Positions 1-8,046 of a stretch of 64,000 nucleotides of DNA are shown piece after piece. Location of the stretch: assembly GCF_000010725.1 (NCBI RefSeq), contig NC_013856.1:541001-605000 (forward strand), in the 5' to 3' direction. Source of the DNA: Azospirillum sp. B510. Its GTDB lineage: Bacteria > Pseudomonadota > Alphaproteobacteria > Azospirillales > Azospirillaceae. Made by a program: the position numbers and the translations under genes. Positions within the stretch are counted from its first letter, which is position 1, and every line of letters begins with the position of its first letter. Under the pieces are notes generated by a model, which was not told the DNA's origin, made no database searches, and saw only the letters and a program-made list of their open reading frames with translations.

Positions 1-452
1 GCCAGGAAATCGAAGGGCTGGAGGCCGAGCCCCTTGGCGATGGCGGCGAACAGGCCGTTCACCGGGTTCATCAGCATGTTCTTCCACACCAGCGCCGAGA
101 CGGTGGGCATGACGAAGAAGGGGGCGATGACCAGCAGGCGGACGATGCCCCGCCCCCAGAAGGGCTGGTCGAGCAGCAGGGCCAGCCCGATCCCGCCGGC
201 GATGGTCAGCGCCAGCACCCCGCCGACCAGGGCCAGCGTGTTGCCGAGAGCGGCGAAGAAGGCCGGATCGGTCAGGAAATACTGGTAGTTCAGTGTGCCG
301 ATGAACTCCTCCGTCCCCGGCATCAGCAGATTGTAGCGCAGGAAGGAGAAGTAGAGCGTCATCACCAGCGGGATCAGCATCCAGCCGAGCAGCAGGATGA
401 CGGCCGGCGACATCGTCAGGCGCGCGGCGGCACGCGAATGGGCGGTGGCCAT
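1..452 (-). CDS. Sugar/polyol ABC transporter permease, C-terminus cut by window edge
   Basis: Inner-membrane permease subunit of a carbohydrate ABC importer (MalF/SmoF-like, binding-protein-dependent type). The first 150 residues are visible: a short cytoplasmic N-terminus, a first membrane segment (about residues 15-38, ILLLGWMLIPLVMTLYFSFL), a periplasmic loop containing FIGTLNYQYFL, then further hydrophobic segments and VSALVWKNMLMNPVNGLFA, which resembles mannitol/sorbitol-type permeases. The start is the ATG at 452. It lies downstream of the binding-protein gene on the same strand, 129 bp away, so the two should form one importer operon continuing beyond the window. The substrate is not proven; polyol is a guess from resemblance. 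Confidence 0.85.
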   Translation of the reverse strand, partial: MATAHSRAAARLTMSPAVILLLGWMLIPLVMTLYFSFLRYNLLMPGTEEFIGTLNYQYFLTDPAFFAALGNTLALVGGVLALTIAGGIGLALLLDQPFWGRGIVRLLVIAPFFVMPTVSALVWKNMLMNPVNGLFAAIAKGLGLQPFDFL

Positions 453-498
453 GGCTCGACCCTTGGGTAACGGCGTTGTGGAGCGCGGCCTTCCTCGG

Positions 499-529
499 CC
501 GCCATCCCCGCGAAAGGCGGGGATGGCGG
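499..529 (-). promoter_or_regulatory. Intercistronic hairpin between binding protein and permease
   Basis: Perfect 13-bp inverted repeat (CCGCCATCCCCGC / GCGGGGATGGCGG) with a 5-nt loop. It sits between the binding-protein stop and the permease start. Hairpins at this place in ABC importer operons often protect the upstream mRNA so that more binding protein than permease is made. No U-tract follows, so it is less likely a full terminator. The role is inferred. Confidence 0.5.
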
Positions 530-581
530 CGGGAGGAGGGGTTGCCGTGATCGGACAGGACGGAAGGTCAGGCGTGACCGC

Positions 582-1892
582 TTACTTGATGTAGCCGGCC
601 TTGGTCATCTCGCGGGTGGCGAGGGTCTGGGCGGTTTGCAGCGCCTGATCGGCGGTCGTCTGGCCGGCGAGTGCGGCGGAGAAGGCTTGGCCCACGGCTG
701 TGCCGATGCCCTGGAACTCGGGGATGGCGACGAACTGCACGCCGGTGTAGGGGACCGGCTTGACCGTCGGATGCTGCGGATCGGTGGCCTGGATCGACTT
801 CAGCGTCAGGTCGGCGAAGGGCGCCGCCTTGCGGTATTCGGGGTTGGCGTAGAGCGAGCTGCGGGTGCCCGGCGGCACGTTGGCCCAGCCCTCCTCCTTG
901 GCGACGAGGTCGAGATACTCCTTGGAGGTCGCCCAGGAGATGAAGGCCTGGGCGGCATCGCCCTTCTTGCTGCTGGCGGGAATCGCGAGGTTCCAGGCCC
1001 ACAGCCAGTTGGACCGCTTGCCGAGCCCGGTGTCGGGCGCCAGCGCGTAGCCGACCTTGTCGGCGACCTTGCTCTGCGCCGGGTTGGAGACGAAGGAGGC
1101 GGCGACGGTGGCGTCGATCCACATGGCGCATTTGCCAGACTGGAACAGCGCCAGATTCTCGTTGAAGCCGTTGGAGGAGGCGCCCGGCGGGCCGGCGTCC
1201 TTCATCACGCCGAGATATGTGGTCAGCGTCTGCTTCCACGGATCGGTGTTGAACTGCGGCTTCCAGTTCATGTCGAACCAGCTGGCGCCGAAGGAGTTCG
1301 CCATGGCGCTGAGGAAGGCCATGTTCTCGCCCCAGCCGGCCTTGCCGCGCAGGCAGATGCCGTAGACCTCGCTCTTCTTGTCGGTCAGCTTGCGCGCCGC
1401 GTCGGTGACGAAGGCCCAGGTCGGTGCCTCCGGCATGGTCAGGCCGGCCTTCTCGAACAGGTCCTTGCGGTACATGACCATCGAGCTTTCGCCGTAGAAG
1501 GGCGCGGCATAGAGGGTGCCGTCGGTGGTCAGGCCGCTGCGGATCGAGGGCAGCAGATCCTCGACATCATAGGTGGCGCCGAGCTTGGTCAGCGGCATCA
1601 GCCACTTCTGCTTGGTCCAGATCGGAACCTCGTAGGTGCCGATGGTCAGGATGTCGTACTGGCCGCCCTTGGCGGCGATGTCGGTGGTGACGCGCTGGCG
1701 CAGGACATTCTCCTCCAGCGTCACCCAGTTCAGCGTGATGTCGGGGTGCGCCTTGGTGAAATGCTCCGACAGCTTCTGCATGCGGATCATGTCGCCATTG
1801 TTCACCGTGGCGATGGACAGAGTCTCCGCCTGGGCGGAGTTGCCGAGAAACGCGGCGACGGCCGCGCCGATCAAGGAAAGCGCACGCTTCAT
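582..1892 (-). CDS. Sugar ABC transporter substrate-binding protein
   Basis: Periplasmic binding protein (SBP_bac_1 family, about 436 aa) that captures the sugar or polyol and delivers it to the permease. It begins MKRALSLIGAAVAAFLG followed by NSAQA/E, a normal Sec signal peptide. The mature start ETLSIATVNNGDMIRMQKL and the later GQYDILTIGTYEVPIW are typical of mannitol/sorbitol-type binding proteins. The ATG at 1892 is chosen because GGAGG lies 6 to 10 bases upstream and the signal peptide starts there; a longer open frame upstream is not coding-like. First gene of the importer operon, divergent from the ROK regulator gene at 2343. Substrate uncertain. Confidence 0.9.
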   Translation of the reverse strand: MKRALSLIGAAVAAFLGNSAQAETLSIATVNNGDMIRMQKLSEHFTKAHPDITLNWVTLEENVLRQRVTTDIAAKGGQYDILTIGTYEVPIWTKQKWLMPLTKLGATYDVEDLLPSIRSGLTTDGTLYAAPFYGESSMVMYRKDLFEKAGLTMPEAPTWAFVTDAARKLTDKKSEVYGICLRGKAGWGENMAFLSAMANSFGASWFDMNWKPQFNTDPWKQTLTTYLGVMKDAGPPGASSNGFNENLALFQSGKCAMWIDATVAASFVSNPAQSKVADKVGYALAPDTGLGKRSNWLWAWNLAIPASSKKGDAAQAFISWATSKEYLDLVAKEEGWANVPPGTRSSLYANPEYRKAAPFADLTLKSIQATDPQHPTVKPVPYTGVQFVAIPEFQGIGTAVGQAFSAALAGQTTADQALQTAQTLATREMTKAGYIK

Positions 1893-2047
1893 TCCTGTTT
1901 TCCTCCCCAAAATCCTGTCCGGCCGCGCCCTGGCTTTCGTCCCGCCGGCCTTTGCGACTGGTCGCCCGACACCCGGATGCGCTTGCTGCATTCAGTTTGT
2001 AGAGCACACAAACACTATGGCGCAGGCGGCCGAGGGGCGCAATAGAT

Positions 2048-2062
2048 AAATCACATTGATTT
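2048..2062. promoter_or_regulatory. Candidate ROK repressor operator 1
   Basis: AAATCA-CAT-TGATTT is a perfect inverted repeat with a 3-nt centre. The 8 bases after it (TGATATTA) also resemble those after site 2 (TGTTATGA). It is about 155 bp upstream of the binding-protein start. The likely ligand-responsive protein is the ROK regulator encoded next door. Confidence 0.55.
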
Positions 2063-2266
2063 TGATATTAGGCGGCGTCCGGCTGGAGCGGGCCGCGCCG
2101 CTGGTCGGGAAGTCGGCTTGATGGACAAGGGGTATGACGGCTTGGGGTTAAGGATTAAGCCGAATTCGCCGCCGACCTTGCTCGCTCGGGGTACCGCTTG
2201 CTAGGGTGGCGAAGTTTCAAAGGTGATCGATCCACCAGCCATGACCGTGGCCGATTCGGATTAAGT

Positions 2267-2281
2267 AAATCACTTTGATTT
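2267..2281. promoter_or_regulatory. Candidate ROK repressor operator 2
   Basis: AAATCA-CTT-TGATTT is a perfect inverted repeat, differing from site 1 only in the central base. It lies 61 bp upstream of the ROK gene start, a good position for autoregulation. Confidence 0.55.
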
Positions 2282-2342
2282 TGTTATGATTGGTTGCTAT
2301 ACGGATTATTGTCAGGGTCAAGGGCGGGGAGGCGGCGGAAGG

Positions 2343-3557
2343 ATGCGGGGCGGCGATACCACCGGGCTGCGCGCCTACAACGAGCGGCTGGTCATGCATG
2401 CGCTGTTGCAGGCCGGCATGCTGTCCAAGGCGGAGATCGCGCGGGAGACCGGGCTCAGCGGACAGGCGGCGTCGGTGATCGTCAACCGGCTGCTGGAGGA
2501 CGGGCTGCTGGTCAAGCTGGACAAGGTGCGCGGGCAGGTCGGGCAGCCGTCCACCCCGATCGCGCCGAATCCGGAAGGCGCCTATTCGCTGGGGGTGAAG
2601 ATCGGCCGGCGCAGCGTCGAGGCGATCCTGATCAACCTGCTGGGGGAGGAGCTGGGGGCGAGCCGGGTGCGCTACGACGCGCCGCTGCCCGATCCGACGA
2701 TCGCCACCGCCATCGCCCAAGCTGTCGGTCTGCTGGCGCATCTGTCGCCGGCGGCGCGGTCGCGCGTGGTCGGGCTGGGCGTCGCCATGCCGGATGAAAT
2801 CCATGCCTGGTCGGCGGAGCTGGGGCTGGCGCCCGGCGCGCTGGACGGCTGGCGCGATGCCGACATCGCCGGTGCCTTCGCGCGCGAGACCGGGTTGCCG
2901 GTGACGCTCTATAACGACGCGGCGGCGGCCTGCGCGGCGGAGATGATCGCCGGCCATGCCATCACCAGCCGCAGCGCCCTTTACATCTATCTCGGCACCT
3001 TCATCGGCGGCGGCGTGGTGCTGGACGGCCGGCTGTACCGGGGGGAGCAGGGCAACGCCGGCGCCATCGGCTCGATGCCGACGGGGCCCACCGGGCAGAA
3101 TGGTCGCGGCGAGCGGCCGGGACAGCTGATCCACAGCGCCTCCATCTTCCTGCTGGAGCGTGACCTGGAGGCCGCCGGCATCGACCCGTCGGCGGCGCTG
3201 TCGGCCGCCTTGCCCGACGGCAGCGGGGAGCGGGCGGACGCCGTCTTCGACGCCTGGGCCGAGACCGCCTGCGCCGAGCTGTCGCGCGCCGTCGTCTCCG
3301 CCCTCGGCGTGATCGATTTCCAGGAGGTGGTGGTCGACGGCTTCCTGCCGCCGTCCTGGCGCGACCGCTTCACGCAAAGACTGTCGGCGGCGGTGGAACG
3401 CTTCAACCGGTCGGGTCTGAAGGCCGCCCCGGTGATGGCGGGGTCCATCGGCCCGTTGGCCCGTGTGCTGGGGGCGGCGATGCTGCCGCTGAAGGCGCGC
3501 TTCTCGCCCGACACCGACCTGCTGGTCCGGTCCGGCATGGCGCGGGATTTCGCCTGA
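2343..3557 (+). CDS. ROK family transcriptional regulator
   Basis: Cytoplasmic repressor of the NagC/XylR type, 404 aa. The N-terminus has a winged helix-turn-helix (LSKAEIARETGLSGQAASVI, about residues 28-47) followed by a wing (LLVKLDKVRGQVGQPSTP). The rest is the ROK sugar-kinase-like domain: LGVKIGRRSVEAILINLLG, then YNDAAAACAAE and IYLGTFIGGGVVLDG. The usual ROK zinc-site cysteines are not evident. The ATG at 2343 is preferred over an ATG at 2286 because GGCGGAAGG precedes it closely and the upstream residues are low-complexity. Divergent from the sugar importer, so it most likely represses that operon until the sugar or its phosphate binds. Confidence 0.88.
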   Translation: MRGGDTTGLRAYNERLVMHALLQAGMLSKAEIARETGLSGQAASVIVNRLLEDGLLVKLDKVRGQVGQPSTPIAPNPEGAYSLGVKIGRRSVEAILINLLGEELGASRVRYDAPLPDPTIATAIAQAVGLLAHLSPAARSRVVGLGVAMPDEIHAWSAELGLAPGALDGWRDADIAGAFARETGLPVTLYNDAAAACAAEMIAGHAITSRSALYIYLGTFIGGGVVLDGRLYRGEQGNAGAIGSMPTGPTGQNGRGERPGQLIHSASIFLLERDLEAAGIDPSAALSAALPDGSGERADAVFDAWAETACAELSRAVVSALGVIDFQEVVVDGFLPPSWRDRFTQRLSAAVERFNRSGLKAAPVMAGSIGPLARVLGAAMLPLKARFSPDTDLLVRSGMARDFA

Positions 3558-3593
3558 CGGTTCGGATCAGGATCGGTTCGGATCAGGATCGGC

Positions 3594-5135
3594 TCAGATC
3601 ACGATGCCGGCCAGGGCGGGGCTCTGGTCGAGCGCGTCGGCCAGGATGTCCAGCATGCGGCGGCAGTCGGCGCGGCCGACCGGGGCGCCCAGGCAGATGC
3701 GCAGGGATTCCGGTGCCGGGCCGCCGGTCAGGAACATGTCGCTGACGGCGGCGGCGATGCCGTGGCCGCGCAGGAATGCCGCGAATTCTCCGCGGGTCCA
3801 GCCCGGCGGCAGGGTGAGCCACAGGTGGAAGGCTTGTCCGTGCGTGGTCAGCGCCGCTGCGGGCAGAAGCTCCCGCGCCATGCGTTGGCGGGCCGACGCC
3901 TCCGCGCGGATGGCGGTCAACAGGGCGTCGGCGGTGCCGTCGGCGATCCATCGGGTGGCGACGGCCGCGGGAATCGGCGGCGTGCCGAGGATCGTCGCCC
4001 GCTGGGCGGCGACCAGCCGCGTCGCCTGCCGCCTGTCCGGCGCCGCGACATAGGCGATGCGCAGGCCCGGTGCCACGCATTTGGCGAGGCCGACGACATG
4101 AAAGGTCATATCGGGCGCCAACGCGGCGATGGGCGGCGGCGCGTCCTGGGGCAGGACGCCATAGATGTCGTCCTCGATGATCGGCAGGGCGTGGCTGCGG
4201 GCGATGGCGGCGATGGCGGCGCGGCGCTCCAGCGGCAGGGTCGCCGTCGTCGGGTTGTGCAGGGTGGGGGTGCAGTAGAGCAGCTTCGGCGCGTGGGCCG
4301 CGACCGTGGCGCTCAAGGCGTCGGGGTCGAGCCCCTCGCAATCCATCGCCACCCCGACCACCCGCAGGCCGAGCTGGCGGGCGATGGCCTTGAAGCCGGG
4401 ATAGGTCAGCGCCTCGGTGCAGACGGTGTCGCCGGGGCGGGTGAGCATGCCCAGCAGGGCCAGAAGGGCGCTCTGGGTGCCGGGGCAGACGACGATCCTG
4501 CCGGTATCGCCCGTGCCGGCATCGCCCCTGCCGGCATCGCCAAGGTCGGGCAGGCGTTTGCCGAGCCAGCGTGCGCCGGCCGCGCGGTCCTCCTCCCCGG
4601 CGGGCAGGCCGGCGCCGGCCTCCGGGTAGCGCAGCAGCGTTTGCGGGTCGAGCCGCCGCATCGCCTCGGCCAATCCCCGCCGCACGCGGTCCAGCAGCTC
4701 CGGCGCGTCCGGCAGGGGCGGCTGGTTCATCGTCATGTCGATGAGCATGGCAGTGGAGACGGCAGCGGGGGCGGTCGGGGAGAGGGCCGGGGGGACCGGG
4801 CCGCCGTCCGGTGGCGCCCCCCGTGCCGGACCGGCTTGCGCGCTGACGAAGCTGCCATGGCCGACCCGGGCGTCGAGCAGGCCACGGCGCCGGGCCTCGC
4901 CGTAGGCGCGGCTGACCGTGGTCAGGTCCAACCCCAGCCGGTCGGCCAGCAGGCGTTGCGGCGGCAGGCGCTGTCCGGCCGCCAGCCGGCCGATGGCGAT
5001 GTCGTCGGCGAGGGCGTCGGCGATGGCGAGATAGACCGGTTTCGCCCGGCCGCTCAGATCCGGCTGCCAGAGGCCGCTGTCCGACGGCTCCGGCTGTCGG
5101 GATTGGTCCTCCGGACCGGATTGTATGGATCCCAT
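3594..5135 (-). CDS. MocR/GabR-type regulator (GntR helix-turn-helix fused to aminotransferase-like domain)
   Basis: About 513 aa. The N-terminal GntR winged helix (PVYLAIADALADDIAIGRL through GLDLTTVSRAYGEARRRG) is joined by a linker to a fold-type I PLP aminotransferase-like domain. The PLP lysine sits in HVVGLAKCVAPGLR, so PLP binding looks preserved; YCTPTLHNPT and EDDIYGVL are further family motifs. Proteins of this class sense amino compounds or PLP and rarely catalyse. The start at 5135 is favoured over the ATG at 5141 because AAGGGA is then at normal spacing. It is 97 bp downstream of ccoG on the same strand, so the two may be co-transcribed. The target is unknown. Confidence 0.85.
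   Translation of the reverse strand: MGSIQSGPEDQSRQPEPSDSGLWQPDLSGRAKPVYLAIADALADDIAIGRLAAGQRLPPQRLLADRLGLDLTTVSRAYGEARRRGLLDARVGHGSFVSAQAGPARGAPPDGGPVPPALSPTAPAAVSTAMLIDMTMNQPPLPDAPELLDRVRRGLAEAMRRLDPQTLLRYPEAGAGLPAGEEDRAAGARWLGKRLPDLGDAGRGDAGTGDTGRIVVCPGTQSALLALLGMLTRPGDTVCTEALTYPGFKAIARQLGLRVVGVAMDCEGLDPDALSATVAAHAPKLLYCTPTLHNPTTATLPLERRAAIAAIARSHALPIIEDDIYGVLPQDAPPPIAALAPDMTFHVVGLAKCVAPGLRIAYVAAPDRRQATRLVAAQRATILGTPPIPAAVATRWIADGTADALLTAIRAEASARQRMARELLPAAALTTHGQAFHLWLTLPPGWTRGEFAAFLRGHGIAAAVSDMFLTGGPAPESLRICLGAPVGRADCRRMLDILADALDQSPALAGIVI
4501..4545. repeat. 15-bp tandem repeat inside the MocR-type gene
   Basis: Three imperfect 15-bp units (CCGGTATCGCCCGTG, CCGGCATCGCCCCTG, CCGGCATCGCCAAGG). 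On the coding strand they add the Gly/Asp-rich peptide GDAGRGDAGTGDTG to a surface loop. The unit length keeps frame, so copy number could vary between strains. Confidence 0.6.
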
Positions 5136-5232
5136 GGTCATTCCCTTGCCCGCGCGCCGCGCCGCCGCCGGCATCATATGCGCGTTCGCCGGCCGGTGCC
5201 GCAAGCGTCCAGCACGGCCATGCCCGGCGGCG

Positions 5233-6756
5233 TCACGGGGCGAGGAAGACGCTGTCATGCCGGGCCGGCTGGCCGGCTCCGGCGTCGGGGGCCAGCATGA
5301 CGACCACCGGGGTGGAGGAGGCCGGCAGAGCCGTCCGCGGGACGCGGACCTGGATGCGGTAGGTCTCCACCGCGTTGGCGCGGGCGGACAGTGACAACGC
5401 CCCGCTCTCCGTCCCCTCGCCGGACAGGCTGAGGCTGGCCTGCGGCAGGCCGGCGATGGTGAGGCGATACTGCCGCTCGGTCAGCGACATGTTGGCGATC
5501 TTGATGGTGTAGGCGTTCTGGATGCGCCCGTCGCTGAGCGTCACGAACAGCGGCGCCCGGTCGCGCAGCACGGCGACGTCGTTGCTGGGCTTCAGCGCCA
5601 GCGCGATGGCCATCACCCCGCCGACCACCACCAGCATCAGCCCGTAGACGATGGTGCGCGGCCGGATCAGACGATAGCGGGGCGGTGGCGGGGCGGCCGT
5701 CGCCATTTGTGTGGCCGCCTGGGCTGTCGCGGCGGCCTTGGCCGCTTGGGCGGTCAAGGTGTCGAAGCGGATCAGGTCGCCCGGCCGGCCGATGCGCGCC
5801 ATCACGTCGTTGCAGGCGTCCACGCACAGGCCGCAGCCGATGCATTCCATCTGGATGCCGTCGCGGATGTCGATGCCGGTCGGGCAGACCTGGACGCAGT
5901 GCCCGCAGTCGATGCAGTCGCCCAGCCCCTGGTGGGTGCGGGTGTCCCAGCCCTCGCTCTTGCGCAGCGGCGCGCGGCCCTCGCCCCGCCACTCCTGATA
6001 GGTGACGACCATGCTCTCCTCGTCCAGCATGGCGGCCTGGATGCGCGGCCAGGGGCAGACATAGAAGCACATCTGTTCGCGCATGAAGCCGGCCATCGCA
6101 TAGGTGCAGGCGGCGACGAACAGCACCGACCCGGCGGCGAGCGCCGAGGCGTCGAAGCGCAGCAGGTCGATGGCCAGGGTCGGCGCGTCGGTCAGATAGG
6201 CGATGCCGAGGAAGCCGGTGACGATGGAAATCGCCAGCCACGCCCCATGTTTGACGGTCTTCTTCGCCAGCCAGCCGGCGGTCCAGGGATGCCGGTCGAG
6301 CCGGATGCGGTCGCCGCGGTCACCCTCCACCCGCCGTTCGACCCAGACGAACAGGTCGGTCCAAACCGTCTGCGGGCAGGTGAAGCCGCACCAGACCCGC
6401 CCGCCGATGGCGGTGGCCAGGAACAGCCCGATGGCGGCGATGATCATCACCCCGGTGATGTAATAGACATGCTGCGGCCACAACTGAAGAGCGAAGATGT
6501 AGAAGCGCTGGCCACTGAGATCGAACAGCACCGCCTGGTCGGGCAGGCCCGGTCCGCGATCCCAGCGCAGCCAGGGCAGCAGAGCGAACAGCGCCAGCAG
6601 GACCGCGCCCAGCAGCGACTTCACCCGTCGGAACCGTCCGCGCACCGCCTTGGGATGGATCTTGCGGTGGGGCGCATAGGCTGGTGGTGGAGCCGGGGGC
6701 GGGGGGGCCTCGGCATGGTCGGGGCGGCGGGTGATGACGGGAGCATCGCTGGGCAT
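5233..6756 (-). CDS. ccoG: Cytochrome c oxidase accessory protein CcoG (FixG/RdxA family)
   Basis: Membrane protein of 507 aa with two [4Fe-4S] clusters. It acts in copper handling and assembly of cbb3-type oxidase. Seen in order: proline-rich N-terminus, several membrane segments, CGFTCPQTVWTDLFVWVERR, two ferredoxin motifs CIDCGHCVQVCP and CIGCGLCVDACN, another membrane segment near residue 370, and a C-terminal Ig-like periplasmic domain. Length is normal for the family. Odd: no ccoNOQP or ccoHIS genes are nearby; its partner on the same strand is a MocR-type regulator. This is therefore probably an orphan or second copy. The start at 6756 follows AGGTGA only 3 bases away; alternatives inside are less likely. 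Confidence 0.93.
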   Translation of the reverse strand: MPSDAPVITRRPDHAEAPPPPAPPPAYAPHRKIHPKAVRGRFRRVKSLLGAVLLALFALLPWLRWDRGPGLPDQAVLFDLSGQRFYIFALQLWPQHVYYITGVMIIAAIGLFLATAIGGRVWCGFTCPQTVWTDLFVWVERRVEGDRGDRIRLDRHPWTAGWLAKKTVKHGAWLAISIVTGFLGIAYLTDAPTLAIDLLRFDASALAAGSVLFVAACTYAMAGFMREQMCFYVCPWPRIQAAMLDEESMVVTYQEWRGEGRAPLRKSEGWDTRTHQGLGDCIDCGHCVQVCPTGIDIRDGIQMECIGCGLCVDACNDVMARIGRPGDLIRFDTLTAQAAKAAATAQAATQMATAAPPPPRYRLIRPRTIVYGLMLVVVGGVMAIALALKPSNDVAVLRDRAPLFVTLSDGRIQNAYTIKIANMSLTERQYRLTIAGLPQASLSLSGEGTESGALSLSARANAVETYRIQVRVPRTALPASSTPVVVMLAPDAGAGQPARHDSVFLAP

Positions 6757-7084
6757 GGGTCACCTGGCAGGAGGGAGGCGGGCGGGCCGCTCCTCCATGT
6801 CCGGCAGGCGTATGGAGCGGCGGTCATCCGGCGATGAGGTTTGTATGGGATAAATGTATGGATTACGCAATCTGAATGTATGGCTTCCGGCGAGTAATCC
6901 GGCCCTGTGCGGCAGTTTGACGCAATAATGTACGGATTTCTCGGGTTAGGGAATACATACAATATGATGGGTTGCCGTTGGCTTCCGCCATTGTATGGAA
7001 GTGGGCTTGCGGTCGGCGGGTATTGCCGAGGCGGATTCGCGGTGCACATTGCCGTCGACAGGAAACGACGATGCGGCAAGGCAC
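6757..7084. promoter_or_regulatory. Intergenic region with repeated TGTATGG motif
   Basis: No gene is seen. TGTATGG occurs at 6842-6848, 6855-6861, 6877-6883 and 6991-6997, a variant TGTACGG at 6929-6935, and an inverted CATACA at 6955-6960. Another TGTATGG lies at the start of the MocR-type gene (about 5122). Clustered direct repeats fit the binding mode of MocR/GabR regulators, which recognise spaced direct repeats; the assignment is inference. The region must hold promoters for ccoG (minus) and the DUF1289 gene (plus). Confidence 0.4.
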
Positions 7085-7441
7085 ATGAGCGGAAAGTCGG
7101 GCAAGGGGCTGTCGGGTAAGGGAATGGCGGGCAAGGACAGCCGGAATCCCTGCATCGGCCTCTGCCGATTCGCAGCGAACGGCGCCTGCCTCGGCTGCCA
7201 CCGCACCAAGGCGGAGGTGAAGGGGTGGAAGCGGCTGAGCGACGCGGCGAAGGCGGCGGTCAATCGGCGACTCCGCCAAACTTTGGCTCAGGAAAACGGG
7301 CAGGTCATCCAGAGCGAACAGGGGGAGGCGCCGCCGAAGCGGTTGCGCAAGCTCGACCGCAAGATCGGCAAGCTGGAAGCGAAACTTGCCCTTCTGCGCA
7401 CCGAGCGCGACCGCATGGCGAGGCCCGGCCCGACCGGATAG
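7085..7441 (+). CDS. DUF1289 family protein
   Basis: Small protein of 118 aa. The DUF1289 core is plain: NPCIGLCRFAANGACLGCHR with four cysteines in C-x3-C-x6-C-x2-C order, followed by KAEVKGWKRLSDAAKAAV. A lysine/glycine-rich N-terminus (SGKSGKGLSGKG) and a basic, coiled-coil C-terminus (LDRKIGKLEAKLALLRTERD) flank it. The cysteines suggest a small metal or Fe-S site, but family function is not known. The ATG at 7085 is used (AAGG just upstream); the frame is open further upstream without coding character. Single gene, transcribed away from ccoG. Confidence 0.8.
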   Translation: MSGKSGKGLSGKGMAGKDSRNPCIGLCRFAANGACLGCHRTKAEVKGWKRLSDAAKAAVNRRLRQTLAQENGQVIQSEQGEAPPKRLRKLDRKIGKLEAKLALLRTERDRMARPGPTG

Positions 7442-7466
7442 GCGGAAACGGACGGTTGCGGGGGCC

Positions 7467-7910
7467 CTACAGCCGGGCGCGTGTGCTGCGTGGGGTGTTC
7501 AGCAGAAGGTTGGTCTCGCTGGTGGTGATGCCGGGGATCAGGCGGATGCGGCGCAGCACCCCGTCGAATTCCGGCAGGCTGGCGGCCGACAGCTCGACGA
7601 TCAGATCCCAGCGCCCGTTTGTGCTGTGGATCTCCATGATCTCGGGGAAGCCGCTGAGCGTCCGCACGACGCGGTCGGTGGCCTGCCCCTCCACCTCGAT
7701 CAGCATGATGCCGCGCACCGGCGCCTCCACCGTGTCGGCGCGCAGAATCACGGTGTAGCCGATGATGATGCCGGATCTTTCCAGCCGCTCCATTCGCGAC
7801 CGCACCGTCGCCCGCGACACCCCCAGCTCGATGGCGAGGTCGGAGACGCTGCGCCGGCCGTCATGCCGCAGCAGGGTGATCAACCTCTCATCGAACTGGT
7901 CAATCGTCAT
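7467..7910 (-). CDS. Lrp/AsnC family transcriptional regulator
   Basis: 147 aa with the standard Lrp layout: N-terminal helix-turn-helix (SVSDLAIELGVSRATVRSRM, about residues 21-40) and C-terminal RAM/ACT-like ligand domain (about 65-140; GIMLIEVEGQATDRVVRTL, GRWDLIVELSA). Lrp-type proteins form dimers to octamers and sense amino acids. It is divergent from the arginase and ornithine cyclodeaminase genes across 136 bp, the usual arrangement for a local activator of arginine or ornithine catabolism. Arginine or ornithine as co-effector is inferred from this context. Confidence 0.9.
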   Translation of the reverse strand: MTIDQFDERLITLLRHDGRRSVSDLAIELGVSRATVRSRMERLERSGIIIGYTVILRADTVEAPVRGIMLIEVEGQATDRVVRTLSGFPEIMEIHSTNGRWDLIVELSAASLPEFDGVLRRIRLIPGITTSETNLLLNTPRSTRARL

Positions 7911-8046
7911 CGGTCCCGGTCATCCGCCATTCCGGCAAGCCTTACTGTTCGATTTGATAAGCTGAATGGCCGCTTCTGTCAAATTGCCCTGTCCGTTCCG
8001 CCGCCATTCCATGGTCTTCTGTCGGTGGGAACAGGGAAGAGACCGA

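Larger units (their letters stand above)
1893..2342. other. Divergent intergenic region, importer operon / ROK regulator
   Basis: No gene is seen in these 450 bases. It is more AT-rich than its neighbours and holds the promoters of both flanking transcription units. Two near-identical palindromic sites (2048-2062 and 2267-2281) are the only clear structure. Confidence 0.7.

Noticed and set aside
6900..6930. TTGACGCAATAA as a possible FNR box before ccoG
   Set aside because: Only half of TTGAT-N4-ATCAA is matched; not good enough to call.
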